Assembly: GCA_048013815.1 (NCBI GenBank)
Contig: CM106586.1
Coordinates: 20,274,001 to 20,338,000, forward strand
Length of the DNA: 64,000 nucleotides
Direction: 5' to 3'
Origin: Setoptus koraiensis
Taxonomy: Eukaryota; Arthropoda
Shown here piece after piece: positions 55,870 to 64,000 of this stretch. A program made the translations under genes and the position numbers. The notes under the pieces were generated by a model. The model did no database searches. It worked only from the letters and a program-made list of their open reading frames with translations, and was not told where the DNA came from. Position 1 is the first letter of the stretch, and each line of letters opens with the position of its first letter.

Positions 55870-55915
55870 GGATATTGTCGCCGGGCCAGTTGAGCCCGTC
55901 CCGGCGACAATATCC
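55870..55915. repeat. hairpin, 16-bp perfect stem
   Basis: GGATATTGTCGCCGGG at 55870-55885 is exactly complementary to 55900-55915; the loop is 14 nt. Confidence 0.8.
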
Positions 55916-57133
55916 GCCAACAATGGCTGACCGACTATCGCCCGTTGCCCGGTGCAGCCGTTGGCCGGCCAAGGGTCGCGCAATGGTCTGGCGGCGGCCC
56001 CTCGGCCGGGTTGCGTTGGTTGTGTCGCGACGCTTTTAATTGTTTGTTTGTGTTCGGCTTCGAAATTGCAGCTTCAAGTTGCCGGCCCGAGTGGCAGGCC
56101 CAAACTGCAGCCTCCACTGGCGGCTTGCAACGCTGCGCAGCCGAGTGCTCGCGAGACGCGACTTATCTGGCGAGATCTTGATCTCAATCTCGCTCCATCT
56201 CGATCGGCTCGTCGGGCGGCTGGCTGACTCTGGCCGGCTTTTGTTCACTTGTTATGTATTGCTGAATGAGCCTGTATTAATATCGATATCAGTGGCCATT
56301 GCTCACAAAAGCAGCCAGCTCACAAGGCAACAGCAACGACAACAACCGCCAGCCAGAGAACAGTGACGACCGGCCAACAACAGCAACCAGCAACCACCGG
56401 CCAACAACAACGGCAACACATTGGTGGTTGTCGGTGAATGACGCAACGACGTCGCGATAAACGCTGGTCGTTTGATAAAGGTTTGATAAGGCTCGATAAG
56501 GCAGCGAGAGAAAGAAAAAACAGAGTAAGTCACGCCACGCTAATTACTACCATCACTACTATTGCCAATCTATGTAGTTCATCATGTTACTTTTCATTTG
56601 TTACATAACACACACACACTGAACAATGATGCTGATGGTAGTTACGCAACAACACAACAGCGCCGCTAAACAACAAGTGTGTGCGCAATCAATTTGATAA
56701 GCTCTCAACTGACCATTTGAGACTGACCAATTAGCGTAACGAAGTGAATTGACCATTAAGTCATTATCTCATTATCGTGCTCTTTACCTGTCCAGTTCAA
56801 TGTGATTTATTGAGCATTGCGCTGACTATTTTGTAGCCGACGAGCCGGCGCAAGAGCTAGCCGGTGCAGCCTAGGACAATGACAGGACAGTATGATTTTG
56901 GCGAGCTTGCTGCCTGAGAGGGGCGCTTGTATGTGCGCAACTTGTGTGATACAAGCGCAGCCACAAGTAGCGGTGAGAGGGCAGCCAGCAGCAAGCCCAA
57001 GCTAAAATAAAGACAGAAGATACACTCTAGCGGAGAGATCTTCAAACGAGATACCACGAACCGACCAAACATACAGGCCGGCGCAACAACAATCGATTGG
57101 CGTCCCAACAACGAGCTTGTTAGCCACTTAGCC

Positions 57134-57275
57134 GGCCAGCAACAACAACAGCCAGCCAACAGCAACAACAACCAGCCAACAACAACCAGCCAACAACAAC
57201 CAGCCAACAACAACCAGCCAACAACAACCAGCCAGCAGCAACAACCAGCCAACAGCAACAACCAGCCAACAACGG
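57134..57275. repeat. 14-bp minisatellite
   Basis: Four clean copies of AACCAGCCAACAAC within a longer region of CAA/GCC-rich variants. Confidence 0.9.
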
Positions 57276-58534
57276 CCAGATAACAATAATAATTGTGCAG
57301 GCTTGATAAACAAAGTATAAATAAATATTTATACTCCCAATACGTATAAGCGACTTTGAGCGATGATAAAATCGTCTGATAACCATTCCATGCAACATGG
57401 TTGTTGCTGCTGGCGGCGTTGCGTAACGCGCCCTGTTGTATCTTTCAAGATGACGAACGCTTGTGTCGCTTGTATACAAGCGTGGCTTGGGTGCCGAGCT
57501 CCAGACGGAGCTGCAAACGCAACGGTATTTTGCTGGTCGCTTCGTTTGGGCCGACCGGCACAACAACCTGTCAGACAGAGTGACTGTCTGACGAGAGTCG
57601 TTTCTCGACAGTGAGTCTAGACGCGCTCGTTTTGCGCCAGAGAATCTCCGACGACAGCCTATCAGCATGCAACATTGTCAGCCAGGCCATTAGCTGGCCG
57701 CCATTAGCCTGTCCCGTCGTCTAGGGCCTGAAATTTTGGCTCAAAATACTTAAAATAGGGCTCGAGACACTTTAAAATACCTCGGCACTTTGCAATACCC
57801 GCACACTAACGTATTTCGGAATGTACCCAGCAGTTTTGGAGTATTTCGCTGCAAGATACCCCGGCAATCGCAAATTCCCCGGCTGCCCGTTGGGTGGGCG
57901 CCGGGGAGAGTGTTGGTCGGGGCGCTGGGAGTGCTCGTCGGGCGTTGGGAGTGTTGGTCGGGTTGGCCGTCGCGGGCGCACGAAACAATCACTTTTCAAT
58001 GGTTATAATCCGATGCTTATCTGGGCCCATTAGTCGTCGAGTTGCTGGCAAAACAGTGGGCAAGCCGGCCCAAAAGCGGCCAAAGTGGGGCCACTTGGCC
58101 AGTTAGCTAACTAAGATAACCAGCTTTAAAGGGGCGCCTTCTTCACGCTGCCTGATCGATGTTTGAGTTGCGCCTCCGAGTGCCAGGCAACGAAATTTTC
58201 GACGAGTCATTCGATGAGTCACATACGAAGCGACCTTGTTTCATAATGATAATCTGGCGCGCCGCGCGATTGTGCCAGCCAGTGATCGAATCGGCTCGCT
58301 GTGCCGCAATTTATCCGCTCACACTGTGATCAGAGTTCAATTTATCCGCTCACAGGCGGATCGGGTCGCAGTTATAGAGTCGCAAGTCGTGCACGTTACA
58401 ACGGTGCACGGTGCGCGCGCGGTGTACGCGCCAGCCATCGGGCGCAATTGCCCGAATTGGCAATTGTCACTTTTGAATCGACCGCTGCTGGCCATGTTGG
58501 CAACGCCGGCCATTATTGGATTATCGTCATCAGC

Positions 58535-58633
58535 GGGCCCCGATTCAACCGGCAGGGGCCCGATTCGGAGGACAGGGGCCTCGATCGGAGGGACATAGAG
58601 GCCCGATTCGACCGGAAGGGGCCCGATTGGAGG
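58535..58633. repeat. ~20-bp degenerate repeat
   Basis: Four to five units starting GGGGCCCGATTCGG or close variants. Confidence 0.8.
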
Positions 58634-58969
58634 CGCAGCCGCGCACAGAGAACAGAAATGATGGTGGCTCGCTGCGCACAGGCGCGCCCTTGTCTATATT
58701 GTCTGGCCAGTGTGCGCGATATGCGACATGACGAGTCTATTTAGGCGCCAGTTGGCCATCACGGCCACACACATAAATACCGTATTTATATGTATTGTCG
58801 ATTGATACTGGCTGCCTGATACACACGCCAAGTCATAATTTAGGTCAGCATGTATTATTTATGGCATTTGTCGCTTGGGTCGCTGCTGCCGTTGCGTCAT
58901 GTGTCACTCACTCGTCGGCGTGCGTGTGTGTGTCGCCGCACACAAACTCTTGAACAAGTAGAAAAGTTG

Positions 58970-59065
58970 CACACACACACACACACACACACACTGTTAA
59001 ACAGTGACTGTTAAACAGTCACTGTTTAACAGTGACAGTGTTACGTTACGTAACGTTACGTAATA
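58970..59065. repeat. (CA)n plus palindrome cluster
   Basis: A (CA)n run to about 58993 is followed by three inverted CACTGTTAAACAGTG-type units and by ACGTTACGTAACGT, a perfect 14-bp palindrome. Confidence 0.85.
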
Positions 59066-59695
59066 ACGCAACAGCACAGCGAGTTTGTAGCAGCACAGTT
59101 AGTGGCAGTGGCAGTGGCATTTTGGCAGCGCCATTGCGTCATCACCTAGACAATGGCGCTCAACTGGTCAGTCGGAAAGCGGTCAACAGACAGCGTCAAC
59201 AAACAGTGGACAAACGGCGCTCAAGTGACTCACTGGCGTGACTTACGTAACTCACGCGACTGTTTTTGGGCGCGCTTGTGTGCCGTATGATTTGCGCAAC
59301 GGTGGTCGAAAAGCGTGCCGTTGGCAGTCGGTTGTTGCCCGTTGAGTGGAGCCCCGGCGCGAGATCGCTCACGTCGGGCCCCGGAATGCGCCCGTCGGAC
59401 AAGTGTGGGCTCGCGCGGCACAGGGAGCAGCGCAGCTCTGCTGTAGAGAGAGCTAGAGAGAATTAGAGATTGAACTAACGTAGAGCTGGCTCCACTGTTC
59501 GGGTGTGCCGAGCAACGGTCAACTGGCACGACAAAGTCACAAAGATTGCGGTCAGGTGATGGCGCAACTGACCGCAACAGAAATGCCCAACGGCCAACCG
59601 AACGTTGCGCAACTGAATATTCAGCGCGCCGCGTGATGACGCAAGCATCGTCTGGTCGCATCATAACGCCAGCACAATTGCCGACGTCTCTGCTG

Positions 59696-59850
59696 TCGTT
59701 GTTGTCGCTGTTGTTGCTGTTGCCTCTGCCGCTGCCAGCAACGACGACAACAACAACCACGCCAACAACAACCACGCCAACACAACAACGAAGGCAACAA
59801 CAGCGACGGCAACAACAACAACCACGCCAACAACCACGACGACGGCGACA
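59696..59850. repeat. GTT/CAA-rich simple sequence
   Basis: GTTGTTGCTG-type sequence followed by CAACAACCACGC-type units; low-complexity on both strands. Confidence 0.8.
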
Positions 59851-60256
59851 GTATCAGCGCGAGAGATGACGGCCCGCGATAAGACGGGTCGGGCACGACG
59901 ACGCACGCATGAATGATGTGTGTTTGCTCAATTGTGCGCCCGGAGCAGCGTTCCGAGCGCCATTCGGCCCGCAACTGGGCCGGCCGGCGCGACTTGTCTC
60001 GGAGCTTCGACGGCCGGCGCGGCTTCTCTCGGAACTCCGGCGGACCGAGCGGCCGAGGCAACTGCGCCCGCCGACACACGGACTGTCGCTGCAGCGCCGG
60101 CCAATGTTGTGCCGAGGATCGTTGTGCAACGGCGCGGATTGTTGTTGTGCGTGCCCGGAGTGGCCCGCTGGCCTCTCCTCGCTGGCCAGCCTGTGCGGGC
60201 CGGACCGCGCGAACCAATATCGCACACAACGCACTGCTAAATACTGGCGAAATACG

Positions 60257-60300
60257 GGCCAAACATTGGCCAAACATTGGCCAAATATGGGCCAAATATT
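60257..60300. repeat. 11-bp minisatellite
   Basis: Four copies of GGCCAAACATT, the last two with AAATAT in place of AAACAT. Confidence 0.9.
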
Positions 60301-61173
60301 GATTTGCAAACCGATCCGGCCAAGACGTGCGCCGGCCGCCGCCGCGCCGATCGGGATCTATAATGGCTTCGGACGCTCGCAGCGCTCAGCGGACAGCGAC
60401 GCTCGGCCGAGGCGGCCCGAAGTGTGGGAGCCGCGTCCATTGGCTTCCCGTTGCCGCTTGCCGGCCGTCCGGCCGTCTGCGCCGCAGTGGCTTGCGGAGC
60501 GGCGTCGCGAGCGCGCCGCCTCGTCGGGCCGCCGCGCCCCGAGAATCTCGAGCGCAGATGCAATCGGATAAGGCGCGTCGCTGCTGTCGCGCCCGTCGCC
60601 ACGAAGGCGCTCGCTCTCGAGTCAGTGTCGCGATCTCGAGTGGCCGCAAGTCTCGCGATCGCGAGCCTCCCAGTTCGAGCGACCCGGCAGGGCGACCCGG
60701 CAGAGCGACCGAGAGAGCGACTAGAGAGCGACCGAGAGCGACCGTGAGCGACCGAGAGCGACCGAGAGAGCGAGAGTGCATGAGTTACAATGATAATATA
60801 TCATGGTGTGACAACTTTCGCAGACCGTGGCGCCAGCCTCAATTAAGAGCCCGTTGGCTGGTCGGCGCTGGGCGTCGCAGCGCCGGCACTGGCCAGCAGC
60901 GGCCAGTTATGGGCAATATTTGGCCGGCCACGGCCGCGCTTGACCAATTTAAATTTAATTGATCCGACTGGCCGAAGCGGCCATTCACTGGCGGCCGTCG
61001 CGCCCGAGCTCGCGATGCGAGCCGCCGGCCGAGTCGAGCAGCCGGCGTTGCGCGCAACAGCACAGGTGAGTGCTCGTCGACTGACACCGAGTTGCAGACG
61101 ACGATTATCTGCTTAATTGAGTTTGGCGAGTCTCAGCGAAATACTCAATTAAGTGGCTCAATGGCCAGTTTTG

Positions 61174-61240
61174 CGGCAACAGCAACAACAGCAGCAACAA
61201 CAGCAGCAACAGCAGCAACAGCAACGACAACAACAACAAT
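61174..61240. repeat. (CAGCAA)n simple sequence
   Basis: CAG/CAA trinucleotide run of about 22 triplets. Confidence 0.9.
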
Positions 61241-61810
61241 CGCGCGATTTGCAATATCATAACGGCGCTGGCGAGCAAATTCCAGACTCGGCCGGCGCAT
61301 AAACTCAGTTTATAAAACTGTCACTGGTGGCACAGTTCACATTCTCGCCAATATCGACTCTTATCGACCCCATCGAGCATATTCGCAAGATCAGCCGAAA
61401 TTGTTGTTGTTTTATATATGTTGTTGTTGTCGTTGCTGTTGCCGCAAAACTGGCCATTGAGCTGCCACCAGTAATAAGTGAAATTTCAAGTTTATCTCGG
61501 CCGGTCATCGTGGCCGGCGCCAGCGCTCACCTGCGACCGGTCTGGGCCGCACTTGCACGGCCAGCGCCATGTCCAGCCGACAGTGGCTCCCCCTCGGACG
61601 CGAGCGAGCGCTGCTGTGACATTCCCGACCGACTGGCGAGCTCCTATTCACGATTGGCGATTGAGCGTCGCTCGCGATCGTTGGGCCAATTATGCCACGG
61701 CATCCATCATGCTCCGGCGGCGGAATATCGCGGCCGGCTGTTGGCGCACCCGAACGGGCGATCGGCATGAAACGTTGCAAATATTGAAAGTGTCGAAAAC
61801 GCGGAAAACG

Positions 61811-61975
61811 TTGGAACGCCGAAACGCCGAAACGTCGAAAATATCGAAACGCCGAAACGTTGAAAATATCGAAACGCCGAAACGTCGAAAATATCGAAAC
61901 GCCGAAACGTCGAAAATATCGAAACGCCGAAACGTCGAAAATATCGAAACGCCGAAAATATCGAAAAGGCCGAAA
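61811..61975. repeat. 25-bp minisatellite with 8-bp sub-units
   Basis: About five copies of a 25-bp unit made of GAAACGCC, GAAACGTC and GAAAATATC. It ends ~75 bp from the stop codon of the SDR gene, beyond its poly(A) signal. Confidence 0.92.
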
Positions 61976-62031
61976 ATACCGAAAGATGCGAAATTGGGCG
62001 CCCGGTGCGGGTTTCGCCTACTTTATTTTAC

Positions 62032-62037
62032 AAATGT
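62032..62037 (-). terminator. poly(A) signal of SDR gene
   Basis: AATAAA on the minus strand only ~15 bp past the SDR stop codon, implying a very short 3' UTR. Confidence 0.6.
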
Positions 62038-62051
62038 TTATCGTGTCCGCG

Positions 62052-62852
62052 TTACTTGGGCGCCGGCTTTCGCTCGATGCCGGCCGCCGGAAAGGCGGGC
62101 TTGATGGCGTGGCCGCCGTCAATCAGCAGATCAGTTCCGGTGATGAAGGAGGCGTCGTCCGAGGCCAAATACGCTATCGCCTTGGCGATTTCGTCGCTCT
62201 CGCCGGCCCGGCCAACAACGCACGTCTTGCCCGCGAATTTTCTAAATATGTCCTCCGTAAGGCCGAAATTTTTCACTATGGGCGTCACCACCGGTCCCGG
62301 CAAGACCGCATTAACGCGCACATCCGGTCCGAGGTCTATGGCCAGGCATTTTGTAAGCATGCTAAGGCCCGCTTTTGACACACAATAAGCGTAGGCGCTG
62401 TCCGACGGTTTCTGGCTTGCCACGCTGGCCACGTTGACAATGTTGCCCTTGGTTTTTCGCAAATGGGGCACGCAACCAAGTGACAGTCGCACGGCCGAGT
62501 CCAAATTGATGGACATGGTCTGACGGTAGACGTCGTAACTGTTCTTTTGTTCAACATTGAAACATTTGGTCAATACACCGGCGTTGTTTACAAGAACGTC
62601 GACACGGCCGAATCTGTCCAGTGTTTGTTTGAGAATGGCGTCGCCATTGTCGGGCTCGCGCAAGTCCGCTACCACGGCCACCGGCTCGAAGCCCTTGGGC
62701 GACAAACCCTTGCACTCGGCCACAACCCGATCCAATTTGGCCCGGTTGCTGCCGCTCACCACGACCTGATAACCGTTTTTCAGAAACAATTTCGCCGTGG
62801 CCTCTCCAATGCCCGAGCTGGATCCGGTGATGATGGCCACCTTGTCAGTCAT
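62052..62852 (-). CDS. short-chain dehydrogenase/reductase (classical SDR)
   Basis: NAD(P)-dependent oxidoreductase of the classical SDR superfamily, 266 aa in one exon, the usual size. Starts MTDKVAIITGSSSGIGEATA, giving the Rossmann TGxxxGIG motif at residues 9-16; VADLREPDN for the adenine-binding Asp; VLVNNAGVL; catalytic Ser in VNVASVASQ, Tyr and Lys in YAYCVSKAG; PG motif LPGPVVTP; and the C-terminal ITGTDLLIDGGHA typical of the FabG-like group. After GSSSGIG the strand-2 end VSGSNRAK has an Asn-Arg pair compatible with NADP(H). Substrate unknown. The gene is more GC-rich than those at the left end of the window, matching its local surroundings. Confidence 0.95.
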   Translation of the reverse strand: MTDKVAIITGSSSGIGEATAKLFLKNGYQVVVSGSNRAKLDRVVAECKGLSPKGFEPVAVVADLREPDNGDAILKQTLDRFGRVDVLVNNAGVLTKCFNVEQKNSYDVYRQTMSINLDSAVRLSLGCVPHLRKTKGNIVNVASVASQKPSDSAYAYCVSKAGLSMLTKCLAIDLGPDVRVNAVLPGPVVTPIVKNFGLTEDIFRKFAGKTCVVGRAGESDEIAKAIAYLASDDASFITGTDLLIDGGHAIKPAFPAAGIERKPAPK

Positions 62853-64000
62853 GCTTGCTTCGGTGTGGCGACCACAATTTCAATTGACAACTCAATTAAT
62901 AATTAATTAATGAATAATTGACTGATGATTGCTTGCTCTGTTTCCGTTTGAATGACAGGCAGGTGAACTGCGATCGAGTCGACTGGGGCGAAAATTGAGA
63001 CTGGGCCAAAACTGAAACGTATCACAAAACGTCTGATCGTTGGAGAGAAAAATTTGAAATCGCGCCGATATTTATAGTCGACACATAATACAACTGAACA
63101 AATTTCACTCACTTCAATCAGCGATATTTCACAATTCAGCGATATTTCACAATTTCAGCGATATTCCACGGGCACATTTCGGCCGCATTGAGCGCCGTGT
63201 TGAGTGCGCCCGTCTGAAAACATCGCGTCTAATGTTACCGATGCGTGGCGTAAAAAAGTCAGTTTTCAAAATCCGATCGCAAGTCTCGGGCGATCCAACC
63301 ATTAGGCCACGTCTCGGCAATCTGCGGCAATTTGCTTGCATATATGTGAGCATGGCTCGCGAGTATGTATGCTACAAATGTGGAAAATTGGCAGCTTTCC
63401 GGCGCAAAAGCTGAAAATTTTCACAATCGCATGGATATAATTGGCGGTTGTTGGCGGCCAATCGCTGCCTCTTCCACCATTCCAGTGCTCGAGCTCGAAT
63501 CACGGCGCGATTTTTATTATTTTCGTTATTTTCATGCGTTGCTCGTGCGCCGGTCCAGGGGCCCGGTCGCGAGTCGCGAGCAAGCAGCGCCGAGAATCGC
63601 CTACAATTTCTGGCCCGCCGCAAGGTGTCCCGAGTGCCCGGCCCGACGTGAGGTGTCCCGAGTGCCCGGCCCGACGTGAGGTGTCCCGAATGCCCGGCCC
63701 AATGTGAGGTGTCCGGACTATATAGCGGCGCGACATATAGGCTCGGCTCCCGCTGAGCGGCGCCCGTTTGTTCGCTTGTCGCGGGGGCTGTCGGGCCGTC
63801 GGGGTCAATGGAGCCGCCGGCGATCACTTGTAGCGGCGGCACTGATGCGGCGGCGGCGGCCGCGGCTGCATGCAGCGATTACATAACGTCGACTACATAA
63901 CATGTGTTGTGATTGCTGGAGTCGCACAGCGAGAGCTGTTGCATAATAATCAACGTGGCCATTAATGGGCCATATAGCACACTGGCAGTCACACTGGCAG
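62853..64000. other. intergenic DNA at right edge
   Basis: No supportable gene. Includes the SDR promoter side and a 28-bp minisatellite at 63624-63713. Confidence 0.5.
63624..63713. repeat. 28-bp minisatellite
   Basis: Just over three copies of a 28-bp unit that contains GAGGTGTCCCGAGTGCCCGG. Confidence 0.92.

Larger units (their letters stand above)
52981..62051. other. GC-rich gene-free region, right part
   Basis: About 9 kb without a supportable gene. Contains a series of tandem repeats and strong hairpins listed separately. Frames over 100 codons (for example at 59621-60295, 60327-60962 and 61478-62104) are low-complexity, unlike any family I know, and overlap other equally long frames on both strands, as expected of high-GC non-coding DNA. 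Confidence 0.5.

Noticed and set aside
59621-60962. Frames of 100-224 codons in GC-rich DNA
   Set aside because: Arg/Ala/Pro/Gly-rich translations with no domain, overlapping on both strands.
61478-62378. Frames containing KISKRRNVENIETPKRRKY-like repeats
   Set aside because: Products of the 25-bp minisatellite, which is not a multiple of three and so opens several frames.
46000-64000. Bacterial contamination as the cause of high GC
   Set aside because: No bacterial genes or operons; CA/GT microsatellites, minisatellites and an animal-type gene with its own poly(A) signal fit eukaryotic DNA.

Overview
This is eukaryotic nuclear DNA from an animal, most likely an arthropod. The genes are metazoan (GluN1 NMDA receptor, quiver/sleepless-type Ly6 protein, clip-like serine protease, high-Mr thioredoxin reductase). 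Introns are few and tiny (85-138 bp, GT-AG), and microsatellites are everywhere. A compact-genome chelicerate such as a mite would fit, but that is a guess; no sequence here fixes the taxon. Nothing suggests bacterial DNA.

Layout. 1-2.9 kb is AT-rich non-coding DNA with simple repeats. 2.9-16.8 kb is a dense block of conserved single-copy genes: a PPM1H/J-type PP2C phosphatase (+), the NMDA receptor subunit GluN1 (-), DMAP1 (+, head to head with GluN1), a Ly6/quiver protein (-) and the ubiquitin-activating enzyme UBA1 (-, one coding exon). 17.8-18.4 kb holds a 625-bp hAT-like MITE with an 8-bp target-site duplication and very long pyrimidine/purine-rich inverted arms. 20.7-31.7 kb is the accessory heart of the window: six copies of a small secreted peptide gene with eight cysteines (four on +, two on -), in ~1.1-1.4 kb repeat units that carry their own TATA box and poly(A) signals. 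The array contains an inverted duplication, a 500-bp assembly gap, a foreign-looking 1.1-kb insert with an acidic ORF, and a pancreatic-lipase-family gene with odd charged repeats.

32.4-34.4 kb is a trypsin-fold protease with a long disordered N-terminus. 38-45.6 kb is a second block of conserved genes: a probable Spot14/MID1IP1-family gene (+), mitochondrial ribosomal protein mL41 (+), thioredoxin reductase ending in GCCG rather than a selenocysteine motif (-), and the spliceosomal GTPase EFTUD2/Snu114 (-).

From about 46 kb to the end the base composition turns GC-rich. Some 16 kb carry no gene I can support, but hold a remarkable density of 7-28-bp tandem repeats and several near-perfect hairpins. 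A short-chain dehydrogenase (-) lies at 62.1-62.9 kb.

The housekeeping genes show no joint pathway; their clustering looks like ordinary compact gene order. The peptide array is the best candidate for an undescribed system: conserved signal peptide, fixed cysteine frame, changing surface residues, gene-conversion mosaics and variable core promoters, as in families of secreted defence or effector peptides. Its function cannot be read from the sequence.
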